DNA of 64,000 nt from JALJPB01 sp963933115 (lineage in GTDB: Bacteria; Pseudomonadota; Gammaproteobacteria; Enterobacterales; Alteromonadaceae), in contig CAWVSL010000001.1 in NCBI GenBank assembly GCA_963933115.1, positions 71,575 through 135,574 of the forward strand, given 5' to 3'. Under the pieces are notes generated by a model. It was not told the DNA's origin, did no database searches, and was given only the letters and a program-made list of their open reading frames with translations. The position numbers and the translations under genes are program-made. This document shows positions 1 through 9,697 of this stretch, piece by piece; position 1 is the stretch's first letter; each line of letters starts with the position of its first letter.

Positions 1-1013
1 CCATGCGCCACTAGCGTTATGATAGCGCCTTGATAAGCGATGGTAGTAAAGGAGAATAACGCCAACATCACAAAACCCATATGGCTAATACTGCTATAAG
101 CAACTAAACGTTTAAAGTCTGTTTGGGCAAATGCCATTTTTGCACCATATAAAATACTGATAACACCAAGTAAGGAAGCTATAGGGGCAAACTCAGCAGC
201 GGCTTGCGGAAATAAAAAAATAACAAAGCGAATTAAGCCGTAGGCTCCAGTTTTAAGTAGCACACCAGCTAATAAAACACTGCCGGCAGTCGGCGCCTGT
301 GTGTGGGCATCAGGTAACCAAGAGTGAACAGGAAATGAGGGTAATTTTACCGCAAAGGCAATAAAGAAACCCAGCATGATATAACGTGAAATTTCTATTG
401 GTACATTAAGACTTAACCAGTCTTGATAGAAGAAACTAACCTCTCCCATTTGGCTATAATGAAAATACGCCATAGCAATAATCGCTACTAGCATTAATAA
501 ACTACTAACTTGCGTAAATATAAAAAATTTAATCGCGGCAAAATAACGATTTTCATGCCCCCAAATCGCAATCAATGCGGTCATAGGTAATAACATGACT
601 TCCCAAAAAAAGAAAAATAAAAACAAGTCGGTAGCAGAAAAAACGCCGATAATGCCAGCAAAAGTTGCTAATAAATTAAAATAATAAAAACCTTTCTTAT
701 CAGTAATTTCTTGCCACGAGACGAGTATACAAATCATAGCTAAAAAAAATGTCAGGAATATCAATGTAATACTTAAATAATCAAGCGATATGGCATATTC
801 AATATGAAAACTATCAATCCATGGCAACCTTGTTAAGAGGGTTAGTTCATTAAAATTTAACGGGGAAGATATAATGGAGGTAACAAAAAACACAAAGAAA
901 CCAAAGACGGCATAAATTGCAATCCAACGCGCACTGTTAGCTTTTATCCCTTCAAAAAACCAAGCCAGTGAACCTGAAATGAGTAGTCCAATGATGCTGA
1001 TAGTAATTATCAT
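1..1013 (-). CDS. nuoM: NADH-quinone oxidoreductase subunit M (partial, 3' end outside window)
   Basis: Membrane-arm antiporter-like subunit of complex I, which couples quinone reduction to proton pumping. About 337 codons are present; the C-terminal part runs off the left edge. The reverse-strand translation begins MIITISIIGLLISG and is highly hydrophobic. It carries the family's key elements: the conserved glutamate in FFFWEVMLLPM, the lysine in FAVKLPSFPVHSWLPDAH, and the TQAPTAGSVLLAG signature. The start ATG shares one base with the nuoL stop codon (TAATG), so the two are translationally coupled. nuoN would be expected next, beyond the window. Identification is firm; only the missing end is unknown. 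Confidence 0.96.
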   Translation of the reverse strand, partial: MIITISIIGLLISGSLAWFFEGIKANSARWIAIYAVFGFFVFFVTSIISSPLNFNELTLLTRLPWIDSFHIEYAISLDYLSITLIFLTFFLAMICILVSWQEITDKKGFYYFNLLATFAGIIGVFSATDLFLFFFFWEVMLLPMTALIAIWGHENRYFAAIKFFIFTQVSSLLMLVAIIAMAYFHYSQMGEVSFFYQDWLSLNVPIEISRYIMLGFFIAFAVKLPSFPVHSWLPDAHTQAPTAGSVLLAGVLLKTGAYGLIRFVIFLFPQAAAEFAPIASLLGVISILYGAKMAFAQTDFKRLVAYSSISHMGFVMLALFSFTTIAYQGAIITLVAH

Positions 1014-2902
1014 TAGCTATTACCTCCTAGTAAAATCCCTGCTAAACAGACCACACCTAAACCAAGTGTTGCGGCATACCATCGCAGTTTACCATTTTGC
1101 AGAGCAGACAAAACATCATGCCAAAGGTTTATATACCAGGCATTGAGCATGATGATTTGATCAATAATATCTAAACGATTAACCTTTGCTAACCAACAAT
1201 AGGGTTTAACAAGACATGAATTGTAGAGGCTATCAAAACCTAAACCATTACGGCAAAACTGGACAAGCGCGGTTTGGCTTTCAACAATAGGTCTACCGGT
1301 ATTTTTTCGATAATGCTTAAAATAAACCCAAGAAAATGCGACACCAATAAAAGGCGTGATGATGGCTACAGGGTGAAGCCAATTAGGCTCTGCGCTATGT
1401 TCAATTAGACTAGTGTTAGCTATAAAAACTGAGGACAGATCAAGAGAAATCAAACCTCCAAATAGAGACAATAACGCTAAGATGATTAAGGGTAATCTTA
1501 AACGACTTAACTCATCACTGACGTTATCATTGTGATGAACGTCTTCTCGAGGTTGGCCAAGAAAGGCTAGAAAAAATAAACGGCAACTATAGATACTGGT
1601 CAGTAGAGCGCCGATGATGGCACACCACCATAAACTAGCCCCTGCAGTTGGCGACGACCAAAGCTCCGCGATAATCGCTTCTTTTGAAAAGAAACCTGAG
1701 GTCCCAGGTAAGGCGACTAAACAAATTAAGCCAATAAAAAACAAGGTGGCTTCAATGGGAAACTTTTTAAATAAACCACCCATTTTAAATAAATTTTGTT
1801 GATGATGCAGTGCTAATATTACTGACCCTGCCGTTAAAAATAACAAGGCTTTGAAAAAAGCGTGGGTCATCAAATGAAAAACCCCCGCTGACCAAGCTCC
1901 TGCGCCAAGAGCTAACATCATATAACCAATTTGACTCATGGTAGAGTATGCCAATACGCGTTTGATATCAGTTTGTACTAATGCGGCAATACCGGCTAAT
2001 AAAAGTGTGAATGCCCCCAACCATGCGACATATTGCATGACCTCCGGAGCCAATAGGAAGATGCCGTTCATCCGCGCAATTAAATATACACCCGCGGTAA
2101 CCATAGTGGCCGCATGTATTAATGCACTGACTGGCGTTGGACCTGCCATGGCATCTGGCAACCATGTTTGTAATGGTAGTTGTGCTGACTTACCTACCGC
2201 GCCACCCAGAAGTAACAACGCAATCCAGTACGCACTTTCATTACCTAACTGCCAACTGGTTTGAGCCGTTTGATTTACATCCACGATATTAAGAACACCA
2301 AGGGCATTGAACAACATAAATAAGCCTATCGCCATGGCTGTATCACCAATGCGAGTGACAATAAAAGCTTTTCTAGCCGCCAGTACATTAGCTTTTTCTT
2401 GATACCAAAAACCAATCAATAAAAAACTACAAAGGCCAACACCTTCCCAGCCTAAATACAATAAGACTAAATTATCGGCTAATACTAAGATCAACATAGC
2501 AACGATAAATAAATTCATATAAGCCATAAAACGGCTAAAGTTTTTATCCTTTTTCATATAAGCCGCTGCGTAAATATGAATTAATAAACCAACGCCAGAA
2601 ACCACCATAATCATTACAGATGAAAGTGCGTCAAGATAAAAACCTACATTAACTTCTGCGTTACCGACACTAAACCATGACCATAACTTGACAGTGATGA
2701 GTTGAAACGCTTGAGAATGCAACTGATACACTAGTACAAAACTACTTAATGCGCTTAATCCAATCGCACCAATACTCAGGTATGAAGCTTGTGCCCAAGA
2801 CAATCGTTTAGCAAAAATAATTAACAGTAAGAAGCTTAATAAGGGATAAAAAGGTAATAGCGCAAGAATTGGTGACTCAGAAATATTAGATAAAGTGATC
2901 AT
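1013..2902 (-). CDS. nuoL: NADH-quinone oxidoreductase subunit L
   Basis: Distal proton-pumping subunit of the complex I membrane arm. At 629 residues it is close to the E. coli protein (613). Seen: many transmembrane helices, the conserved glutamate in LGWEGVGLCSFLLIGFWYQ, and the lysine-containing block GGAVGKSAQLPLQTWLPDAM followed by AGPTPVSALIHAATMVTAGV, which is diagnostic of NuoL. It follows nuoK by two bases and overlaps nuoM by one base, so it is deep inside one polycistronic unit. Confidence 0.97.
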   Translation of the reverse strand: MITLSNISESPILALLPFYPLLSFLLLIIFAKRLSWAQASYLSIGAIGLSALSSFVLVYQLHSQAFQLITVKLWSWFSVGNAEVNVGFYLDALSSVMIMVVSGVGLLIHIYAAAYMKKDKNFSRFMAYMNLFIVAMLILVLADNLVLLYLGWEGVGLCSFLLIGFWYQEKANVLAARKAFIVTRIGDTAMAIGLFMLFNALGVLNIVDVNQTAQTSWQLGNESAYWIALLLLGGAVGKSAQLPLQTWLPDAMAGPTPVSALIHAATMVTAGVYLIARMNGIFLLAPEVMQYVAWLGAFTLLLAGIAALVQTDIKRVLAYSTMSQIGYMMLALGAGAWSAGVFHLMTHAFFKALLFLTAGSVILALHHQQNLFKMGGLFKKFPIEATLFFIGLICLVALPGTSGFFSKEAIIAELWSSPTAGASLWWCAIIGALLTSIYSCRLFFLAFLGQPREDVHHNDNVSDELSRLRLPLIILALLSLFGGLISLDLSSVFIANTSLIEHSAEPNWLHPVAIITPFIGVAFSWVYFKHYRKNTGRPIVESQTALVQFCRNGLGFDSLYNSCLVKPYCWLAKVNRLDIIDQIIMLNAWYINLWHDVLSALQNGKLRWYAATLGLGVVCLAGILLGGNS

Positions 2903-2904
2903 TG

Positions 2905-3213
2905 CTAACCTCTCATTCTATTGAGTTTATCAATATTAAGTGACTTGAACCGGTGATGCATTTGAATTAATAATGCCAAGCCAACAGCTACTTCGGCAGC
3001 TGCTAAAGTTAAAATAAGAATAAACATCACTTGCCCATCGGCTTGTTGCCAAGCACTGCCAGCGCCAATAAAAGCGACACCTACAGAGTTAAGCATCACT
3101 TCAAGACTCATCAACATAAATAAGGTGTTTTTTCGAACAATGACACCAATAAAACCAATAGAAAATAAAATACTGGCAAAAATAAGTACATGTTCAAGGG
3201 GGATTTCGCTCAT
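2905..3213 (-). CDS. nuoK: NADH-quinone oxidoreductase subunit K
   Basis: Small three-helix membrane subunit of complex I, 102 residues against about 100 in E. coli. The two intramembrane glutamates used in proton transfer are visible, in LMSLEVMLNSV (helix 2) and AAAEVAVGLALL (helix 3). The start overlaps the nuoJ stop by four bases (ATGA type) and the stop is two bases before nuoL, so expression depends on the nuo transcript. Confidence 0.97.
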   Translation of the reverse strand: MSEIPLEHVLIFASILFSIGFIGVIVRKNTLFMLMSLEVMLNSVGVAFIGAGSAWQQADGQVMFILILTLAAAEVAVGLALLIQMHHRFKSLNIDKLNRMRG

Positions 3214-3728
3214 AGATGCCCTCCGTATTCTTCTGGTTTAGCATAATGGTAGCCCGCTAATAAACCGGCAAGTAATAAGAATGAAGCAATCTCAACCGCC
3301 AGTAGATAAGGTCCATAAAGTAATATGCCGACTTGTTTGGCATCAACGACATCTATGCTCAATTGCTTTTGTAAACCGGAATGACTGATGATGTAAATAA
3401 GCTCAACAAGTAAGGCGGTTGCAAGCAATATCGGGCCAGTCCAAATACTTAAACCCCCTACTTGTGGGGCATTTAGTGTATCGTCTGTCCCCAAGCCGAA
3501 CATCATTACAGCAAAAACAAACAGTACAACAATAGCACCCGCATAAACGATCACTTCAAGGCCTGCAGCAAATGGTGCACCCATCAAATAAAAGCAAACC
3601 GCAACAGCAAGCAAAGAGACCACTAAATATAATAAAGCGTGTACGGTATTATCGGTACTGATCACCTTAATGCTGGCAATAATGGCCATCAGGGCTGATA
3701 AATAGAAAAAAGCTTCAATGTTGATCAT
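3210..3728 (-). CDS. nuoJ: NADH-quinone oxidoreductase subunit J
   Basis: Membrane subunit of complex I, 172 residues (E. coli 184), with five predicted helices. The conserved glycine- and tyrosine-rich helix-3 block LEVIVYAGAIVVLFVFAVMM is present; this is the segment whose pi-bulge movement is linked to coupling in studied complexes. It overlaps nuoI by four bases and nuoK by four bases. The C-terminal tail KPEEYGGHL is short and polar. Confidence 0.96.
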   Translation of the reverse strand: MINIEAFFYLSALMAIIASIKVISTDNTVHALLYLVVSLLAVAVCFYLMGAPFAAGLEVIVYAGAIVVLFVFAVMMFGLGTDDTLNAPQVGGLSIWTGPILLATALLVELIYIISHSGLQKQLSIDVVDAKQVGILLYGPYLLAVEIASFLLLAGLLAGYHYAKPEEYGGHL

Positions 3729-4267
3729 GGCATCAGTCCCTTAATATCAATTGGTGGTTTTTCTTGATCACCATCACCTTTTCCTTTGCCTGCAACAGCA
3801 ATACCCGATTGATGATAAAAATTGTATTCAGGATATTTACCTGTACCAGCAATGAGCAGGTGCTCTTTTTCATAAATCAAATTGTGTCGTTCGTACTCAG
3901 CAAGCTCGACATCAGGGGTTAACTGAATGGCAAAAGTAGGACAAGCTTCTTCACAAAAGCCACATAAGATACAACGAGAAAAGTTTATTCTAAAAAAATC
4001 AGCCCGCTTTCTTCCATCATCATCAATGGTTTGTTGCAGTGAAATACAATCAACCGGACAAGCTACCGCACATAAATTACAAGCAACACAGCGCTCTTCA
4101 CCGTCAGGGTCTCGCGTCAGAACAATGCGACCTCGGTACCTAGGGGCTAGATAAGGTTTCTGCTCTGGGTATTGAACGGTATCGGCTTTGGTAAAGGTAT
4201 GTTTTAGTACTAAAAACATTGTTCGTAATTGGCTGTAGGTACCACTTATTAAATTGTTCAACATCAT
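3725..4267 (-). CDS. nuoI: NADH-quinone oxidoreductase subunit I (2x[4Fe-4S] ferredoxin)
   Basis: Electron-carrying subunit at the junction of the peripheral and membrane arms. Two ferredoxin motifs are complete: Cys60-63-66-70 (CVACNLCAVACP) and Cys99-102-105-109 (CILCGFCEEACP), the ligands for clusters N6a and N6b. Length is 180 residues, as in E. coli. The gene opens with ATG ATG after a GGGAGGG Shine-Dalgarno; the second ATG has the more usual spacing, so the true protein may lack one methionine. A 31-base gap separates it from nuoH. Confidence 0.97.
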   Translation of the reverse strand: MMLNNLISGTYSQLRTMFLVLKHTFTKADTVQYPEQKPYLAPRYRGRIVLTRDPDGEERCVACNLCAVACPVDCISLQQTIDDDGRKRADFFRINFSRCILCGFCEEACPTFAIQLTPDVELAEYERHNLIYEKEHLLIAGTGKYPEYNFYHQSGIAVAGKGKGDGDQEKPPIDIKGLMP

Positions 4268-4298
4268 ATACCCTCCCTAGGTTTGTTCATTAGGTCTT

Positions 4299-5294
4299 TC
4301 ATATCAAACCTCCTAATCTTAGAGCGGCAGTAACAACTAGGTTAACTAATGCCAGCGGTAACATCACCTTCCAACCAAAAGCTAATAATTGATCAAAACG
4401 AGGACGAGGTAATGATGTTCTTAATAAAATAAAGAACATCACGAAAGAAAAAACTTTGAGGATAAACCACATCAAAGGTGGTAGCCAAGTATCAAGAGGA
4501 GCAGGCATTAGCCAGCCACCAAAAAATAGCACCACAGACATAGCCGAAATCAAAGTAACACTTAAATATTCACCTAAAAAAAATAAAGCAAACTTGAGTC
4601 CTGAGTACTCTGTGTGAAAGCCTGCCGTTAATTCAGTTTCCGCTTCAGGTAAATCAAAAGGCAGTCGGTGACTCTCTGCAATGCCAGCGATTAGAAAGAC
4701 GACAAACCCTATAAATTGTGTTTGTATTAGCCAACCATCTGTTTGTGCAAGAACGATTTCTCTCAGATTAAAGCTGCCCGTTAGTAATACAACACCCATC
4801 ATTGACAGCCCCATAAACACTTCATAACTGACCATTTGAGCCGCAGCTCGCATACTACCTAAAAGTGCATATTTAGAATTAGATGCCCAACCTGCAAGCA
4901 CTACGCTATAAACCGAGAGTGATGCCATGGCTAAAAAAAATAGTAATCCTATATTCAGGTTTGAAATGCCAATATCGGGAGCAAACGGGATAACGGTAAA
5001 GCTCAAGAGCACACAGGTCGCACCAATTAAAGGGGCAAGCATAAAGATAAATTTTTCACTAAAGGCCGGCACCCAATCTTCTTTACCTAGAATTTTTAAT
5101 AAATCCGCTAACGACTGCAGTATTCCCATGGGACCAACACGATTAGGCCCTAACCTATCTTGCCAAATTCCGATCATACGTCGTTCAACCCAGACCAACA
5201 TTGCACCAATGGGAATGAGTAATACTAAAATAATAATGATTTCGACAAACTTCCAGACAACATTAATTTCTGCGGGAGTAAAATCAAACATCAT
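4299..5294 (-). CDS. nuoH: NADH-quinone oxidoreductase subunit H
   Basis: Membrane subunit that forms most of the quinone-binding channel. The 331-residue sequence has the family signatures VWVERRMIGIWQDRLGPNRV (loop 1), PFDLPEAETELTAGFHTEYSG and LRTSLPRPRFDQL. Its start lies inside the last codons of nuoG (11-base overlap) behind a perfect AGGAGG; ATG at 5294 or the adjacent ATG at 5291 could both serve. High confidence from the unbroken match to known NuoH sequence features. Confidence 0.97.
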   Translation of the reverse strand: MMFDFTPAEINVVWKFVEIIIILVLLIPIGAMLVWVERRMIGIWQDRLGPNRVGPMGILQSLADLLKILGKEDWVPAFSEKFIFMLAPLIGATCVLLSFTVIPFAPDIGISNLNIGLLFFLAMASLSVYSVVLAGWASNSKYALLGSMRAAAQMVSYEVFMGLSMMGVVLLTGSFNLREIVLAQTDGWLIQTQFIGFVVFLIAGIAESHRLPFDLPEAETELTAGFHTEYSGLKFALFFLGEYLSVTLISAMSVVLFFGGWLMPAPLDTWLPPLMWFILKVFSFVMFFILLRTSLPRPRFDQLLAFGWKVMLPLALVNLVVTAALRLGGLI

Positions 5295-8200
5295 CTAATC
5301 CTCCTGAAACTAGACGAATAGGAATACATTGATCGTTTATTTTTAATTGCTTAAGGAGCTTGTCTTTATCAACGGTTGCTTGTTCAAGTCGCGCCAACTC
5401 TTTTTGTTGATGTTGAACAATTAAGGCGTTACTGGGTAGAGTAACGTTTAAGTTAAGGTTTGTTTGCTTGGCGGACAATTCAAAAATTTGAGCAAAGGCT
5501 AAACCTTTTGGCATATTATCAACAGATTTAAGAATCGCTAAGGTAGAAAGAATATCATCGGATAATTCAAAAGAAAGCGCTAAATATTGACCTTCTTGCC
5601 AACCTTGCTCATCAAGGTGTTGCTTGGACAATGATAGAGTATTAACTTTGTGTAATTGTGTAAATTCAGGAACGGTATGTGTTTGCCAATCACCCTGATG
5701 CCAGGAGGTTTGGTTAACAAAGATAAACGCATTCCCCTGATTTTCATCCTCTTTAATTGCTCCTTCAATTAGCTGTTCACTGGAATTAAATGGTTCAACG
5801 TTAGTGGCACTAACCGACCATTTATCGATTAATGTTTCACTAGCGTTAACCGACAGTCTTAACTCCTCCATACCATTTAATAAAGTACCGCCCACTTCAC
5901 TTTGATATTGATTAATGGACTGATTCGAGTTCCAGCCCGGAGCCCAAGTAAATGGCATTTCATGAGTGCTAGACGGACCACTGGCTAACCCTTCCATAGA
6001 AAAATTAAAGCGGTCAAATGCGCTTTGTGTTGTTTTACTTTCGTGAACACTGATGTTGGCCATTTGTGCTGTTCGGCCACTAGCTCGGTGAGTTTGACGG
6101 GCAACGCCTTTATTTTTCATACCGTTTAATGGGTCAATATTTTGTTCGTTAATTGGCCAATCATCAAACTCATGATTTAAATAGTCATTAAGCTCCTTTA
6201 ACGAATGGTGATGTAGATTTTCTTTATTCGTTTTATTAGGGCTAAAAATACAATTAGCTAAAGAATCAAGCCAACGCCAACTGTCTTGTATAGGTAATAT
6301 TGGCGGATGTACTTGATGATACCGTTGAACTACCCCCTGATAATTAACATAGTGACCATCACCCTCACTAACGGCAGCGACTGGCAAAATAATATCAGCC
6401 AATTCACTTATACTACTCTGACTATGATCCAACACTATGAGGGTTTTTGCATGCCTTCGAAGTGTTTTTATTTGACCTTCAGTCAAACTACCCAACTCTT
6501 GCTCGAGCAATACGACACCGTCTATCTTGTCTATAATCGAGCTATTAGTAAAATCCTTAGCTAAAGTGTCAAGCAGATCATCAAGAGATGCGGTCTTATA
6601 ATCGATCATTGATAACAAGCCAATACTATTACATTCCCTTGGTAAAACAGCTAAATTGACTTTATTAGCCACTTTATTTTGTCGGCAGAAGGCCTCGCTA
6701 TGCAAAGTGGTCATACATTGATTGATTTGTTCAAACAACTGGGCTGATTGTAAACTCCATCCGGTGATAATTAGTGGTTTTTTCGCCACTAATAAAGCAC
6801 TGACTAATGACTTTACAAAGGCTAAATTTTCTTTCGCTAATAAACTATGAATACTCAGGTCGATAGCTTTGCCATTAATTAAATGCATAAGCATTTCGTT
6901 AAGAACAGCTAAGCAATTTGAAATAGTATCCGGAGGTAAGATGAGACATTGCTTACTGACACCATCAAGCTTGGTTGTCATGCTATTGATAGAAAATAAT
7001 GGACTAAGTTGTTCTCCGCCGATAGTTCGGACAGCGGCATCTTGCCATGAAGGGATCCCCATCGCACTGGCAAGTTCAACGCTTTTATTTCGAAGGGCTT
7101 GTCTGACTGATAGCGCCATTCGAGGTGATGTTTGTGTGATATCTTCACCAATAATGATCACTAAATCACTTTGCTCTACCTGAGCTAAACTGGGTGCTTG
7201 ATAGTTTTGAATGAGCTGTTGATGCTGAGCAGCAAGCGCCATTTCTTTATTTGACAGCCCTGCACAGAAGTGACTACTGCCAACAAGCTGTTTCAAATAA
7301 AAATTGGCTTCAAGTGACGCTCGCTCTGAGCCTACACCGATAAATTTTTGACCACGAAAGTGAACTAATGACTTAGCTAAGTCTAAATTAGTGAGCTGTG
7401 CGCCTTTAAAGTCAATACCTTTGGTTTGCCGAATGCGTTTATCACTATTGACGAATCCAATACCAAACCGACCACGGTCACACAAAAAATACCCATTGAT
7501 GTCATGGTTGAAGCGATTAACAACTCGCCTAACACTGCCGTATCGCTCGCCAATACTGGTATTACAACCAATAGAGCAATGAGCACAAACAGACGGTGCA
7601 GATTGTAAATCCCATTTTCGAGTATAGTGTGCTGAAAATAATTTATTAGTAAAAACGCCCGTAGGACAAACCTCTACTAAGTTACCACTAAATTCACTCT
7701 CCAATTCACCATCAGATTGACGGCCAAAGTAGACATGATTGGCAGAGCCGTACACACCAAAATCATCACCTCCAGCATAATCTTTATAAAACCGCTCGCA
7801 ACGATAACAAGTGATACAGCGGTTCATTTCATGACCGACCAGTTCACCTAAATACTGATTAGTAAAAGTACGTTTACTCCCCTGATATTTTCGTGTGGTA
7901 TGCCCTGTCATTACCGTCATATCTTGTAAATGACATTCACCACCTTCTGCGCATACTGGACAATCATGAGGATGATTTGTCATCATAGCGCCAATGACTT
8001 GCTCTCTAAATTTTTCTGAGCTGTTATCTTTTAAACTAATACGCATGCCTTCAGTTACTGGTGTCATACACGACATCACCAAACGGCCACGGCTATCATT
8101 TTTATCTTGAAATTGTGTCACTGCACATTGGCGACAAGCTCCCACTGAACCCATGGAGGGGTGCCAGCAAAAATAAGGTAAGTTAATTTTTTCTGATAAT

Positions 8201-8316
8201 ACCCCTGCAAGTAAGTTATTATCTGGGTTGACTTGGTGAGCAACATCATCAATATAAATAGTCACTTGCTTACTTTTTAGCTTAAGGATGTCTTGGTTGA
8301 CATTATCATCACTCAT
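5284..8316 (-). CDS. nuoG: NADH-quinone oxidoreductase subunit G
   Basis: Largest peripheral-arm subunit, carrying electrons from NuoEF to NuoI. All cluster ligands are visible: Cys50, 61, 64 and 83 for [2Fe-2S]; His115/Cys119-122-128 and Cys167-170-173 plus a CPTG cysteine for two [4Fe-4S]; and the extra CAHCSIGC...C set for cluster N7. A molybdopterin-oxidoreductase-like domain follows. The open frame extends 32 codons upstream into nuoF, but the ATG at 8316 has AGGGAG at proper spacing and sits one base after the nuoF stop, so I chose it. At 1010 residues it is about 100 longer than the E. coli protein, mostly in the C-terminal half. Confidence 0.96.
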   Translation of the reverse strand: MSDDNVNQDILKLKSKQVTIYIDDVAHQVNPDNNLLAGVLSEKINLPYFCWHPSMGSVGACRQCAVTQFQDKNDSRGRLVMSCMTPVTEGMRISLKDNSSEKFREQVIGAMMTNHPHDCPVCAEGGECHLQDMTVMTGHTTRKYQGSKRTFTNQYLGELVGHEMNRCITCYRCERFYKDYAGGDDFGVYGSANHVYFGRQSDGELESEFSGNLVEVCPTGVFTNKLFSAHYTRKWDLQSAPSVCAHCSIGCNTSIGERYGSVRRVVNRFNHDINGYFLCDRGRFGIGFVNSDKRIRQTKGIDFKGAQLTNLDLAKSLVHFRGQKFIGVGSERASLEANFYLKQLVGSSHFCAGLSNKEMALAAQHQQLIQNYQAPSLAQVEQSDLVIIIGEDITQTSPRMALSVRQALRNKSVELASAMGIPSWQDAAVRTIGGEQLSPLFSINSMTTKLDGVSKQCLILPPDTISNCLAVLNEMLMHLINGKAIDLSIHSLLAKENLAFVKSLVSALLVAKKPLIITGWSLQSAQLFEQINQCMTTLHSEAFCRQNKVANKVNLAVLPRECNSIGLLSMIDYKTASLDDLLDTLAKDFTNSSIIDKIDGVVLLEQELGSLTEGQIKTLRRHAKTLIVLDHSQSSISELADIILPVAAVSEGDGHYVNYQGVVQRYHQVHPPILPIQDSWRWLDSLANCIFSPNKTNKENLHHHSLKELNDYLNHEFDDWPINEQNIDPLNGMKNKGVARQTHRASGRTAQMANISVHESKTTQSAFDRFNFSMEGLASGPSSTHEMPFTWAPGWNSNQSINQYQSEVGGTLLNGMEELRLSVNASETLIDKWSVSATNVEPFNSSEQLIEGAIKEDENQGNAFIFVNQTSWHQGDWQTHTVPEFTQLHKVNTLSLSKQHLDEQGWQEGQYLALSFELSDDILSTLAILKSVDNMPKGLAFAQIFELSAKQTNLNLNVTLPSNALIVQHQQKELARLEQATVDKDKLLKQLKINDQCIPIRLVSGGLDDV

Positions 8317-8317
8317 A

Positions 8318-9697
8318 CTAAAGTCTCCCTTGCTTAACAACACCGTTAGTATAACTCGCGACATTTTTTGAGCCTGCGCGTGTGTGATCAGAAGAGTAAG
8401 GGCAACAACCATGATCTATGTGCTGTTCAAATTCATCATGAAAATACCTTAAGGCACTTTTTAAAGGCTCAACTGCACCAGGGGCAAGAGCACAATGTGT
8501 TTTACCTAACCACATAAAATCACACAAATTGGCTAGAGTATCTAGGTCATCAACGCTCCCTTTACCGTTTTCAATCCGCGTTAATACTTCAACCGCCCAG
8601 GGTGTACCATCACGACATGGTGTGCACCAACCACATGACTCTTGTGCAAAAAATCGCAATATATTGAGTACCATAGCCACCGGACAGTTTTGATCATCAA
8701 GGACGATTAGACCACCAGTACCTAATCGACTACCCGCTTTAGCGATAGAATCAAAATCCATTGGCGTATCTAAGTGTTCAGGCAGTAAAAAATCGGTTGA
8801 AGCGCCACCAGGTAATAAACCTTTTAGTTTTAAACCATCGGCCATACCGCCAGCATGGCTGTATAAAACTTCACGAATGGTTGTCCCCATAGGTAATTCC
8901 CAAACACCTGCTGACTTAACTCGTCCACAGGCAGCATAAAGTTTTGTTCCAGGGTCACTAAGGGGTGATAACGCTTTAAACCAGTCAGCACCATTTTTGA
9001 TAATGTGAGGTAAGTTACTCAAGGTTTCAACATTATTAACCACGGTAGGTTTACCGAATAGGCCACTAAATTGTGGAAAAGGCGGTTTTGCTCTGGGGAT
9101 AGCCCGCTTTCCTTCTAAAGCGTTAATTAATGCCGTTTCTTCACCACAAATATATCGACCTGCACTGCTGTGTATATATAAATCAAGGCAAAAATTGGTT
9201 CCTTGAATATTTTTTCCTAACCAGTTATTTTCATATGCCTCATCAATAGCCTGTTGTAATCTTTTTGCCGCCAGGTGATATTCGCCACGAATAAATATAT
9301 ACGAGCGATTCGCTTCAATGGTGTATGAAGCGATAATCATTGCTTCGATGAGTTGATGTGGGTTTCCTTCTAGCAAGTACCTATCTTTAAAGGTACCTGG
9401 CTCCATTTCATCTGCGTTACAGACAAGGTATTTAAATTCGGGAGCGTTGTCTTTTTTGCTGCCATCCTCATTAGTAAACATTGGCACACAGCTCCACTTC
9501 ATACCGGTGGGAAACCCTGCTCCCCCTCGACCTTTTAAACCAGAGTCGCTTACCATATTAAGCACTTGCGATGGCGTTAAGTCTTTTAAGGCGATACTTG
9601 CCCCTTGATAGCCGCCATTATTAATATACTCTGCGATGGATAACGGTTGATTGAGGTTAATTAATTGAGTAAGAGGTTTGTGATGTGTTGTCATCAT
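8318..9697 (-). CDS. nuoF: NADH-quinone oxidoreductase subunit F (FMN/NADH site)
   Basis: NADH-oxidising flavoprotein of complex I. Visible features are the glycine-rich nucleotide site GLKGRGGAGFPTGMKW, the FMN-binding block YLVCNADEMEPGTFKDR, GRYICGEETALINALEG, and the [4Fe-4S] motif ESCGWCTPCRDG with its distal cysteine in KTHCAL. Length is 459 residues (E. coli 445). It begins with ATG ATG after AGGAGG; the second ATG (9694) is better spaced. The start overlaps the end of nuoE by four bases. Confidence 0.97.
   Translation of the reverse strand: MMTTHHKPLTQLINLNQPLSIAEYINNGGYQGASIALKDLTPSQVLNMVSDSGLKGRGGAGFPTGMKWSCVPMFTNEDGSKKDNAPEFKYLVCNADEMEPGTFKDRYLLEGNPHQLIEAMIIASYTIEANRSYIFIRGEYHLAAKRLQQAIDEAYENNWLGKNIQGTNFCLDLYIHSSAGRYICGEETALINALEGKRAIPRAKPPFPQFSGLFGKPTVVNNVETLSNLPHIIKNGADWFKALSPLSDPGTKLYAACGRVKSAGVWELPMGTTIREVLYSHAGGMADGLKLKGLLPGGASTDFLLPEHLDTPMDFDSIAKAGSRLGTGGLIVLDDQNCPVAMVLNILRFFAQESCGWCTPCRDGTPWAVEVLTRIENGKGSVDDLDTLANLCDFMWLGKTHCALAPGAVEPLKSALRYFHDEFEQHIDHGCCPYSSDHTRAGSKNVASYTNGVVKQGRL

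Noticed and set aside
1614..2264. Plus-strand open frames inside nuoL
   Set aside because: They lie fully within a confidently identified gene on the other strand, have no ribosome-binding support and no recognisable product.
8317..8412. N-terminal extension of nuoG overlapping nuoF by 95 bases
   Set aside because: The added 32 residues are unlike NuoG, and the ATG at 8316 has AGGGAG at correct spacing right after the nuoF stop.
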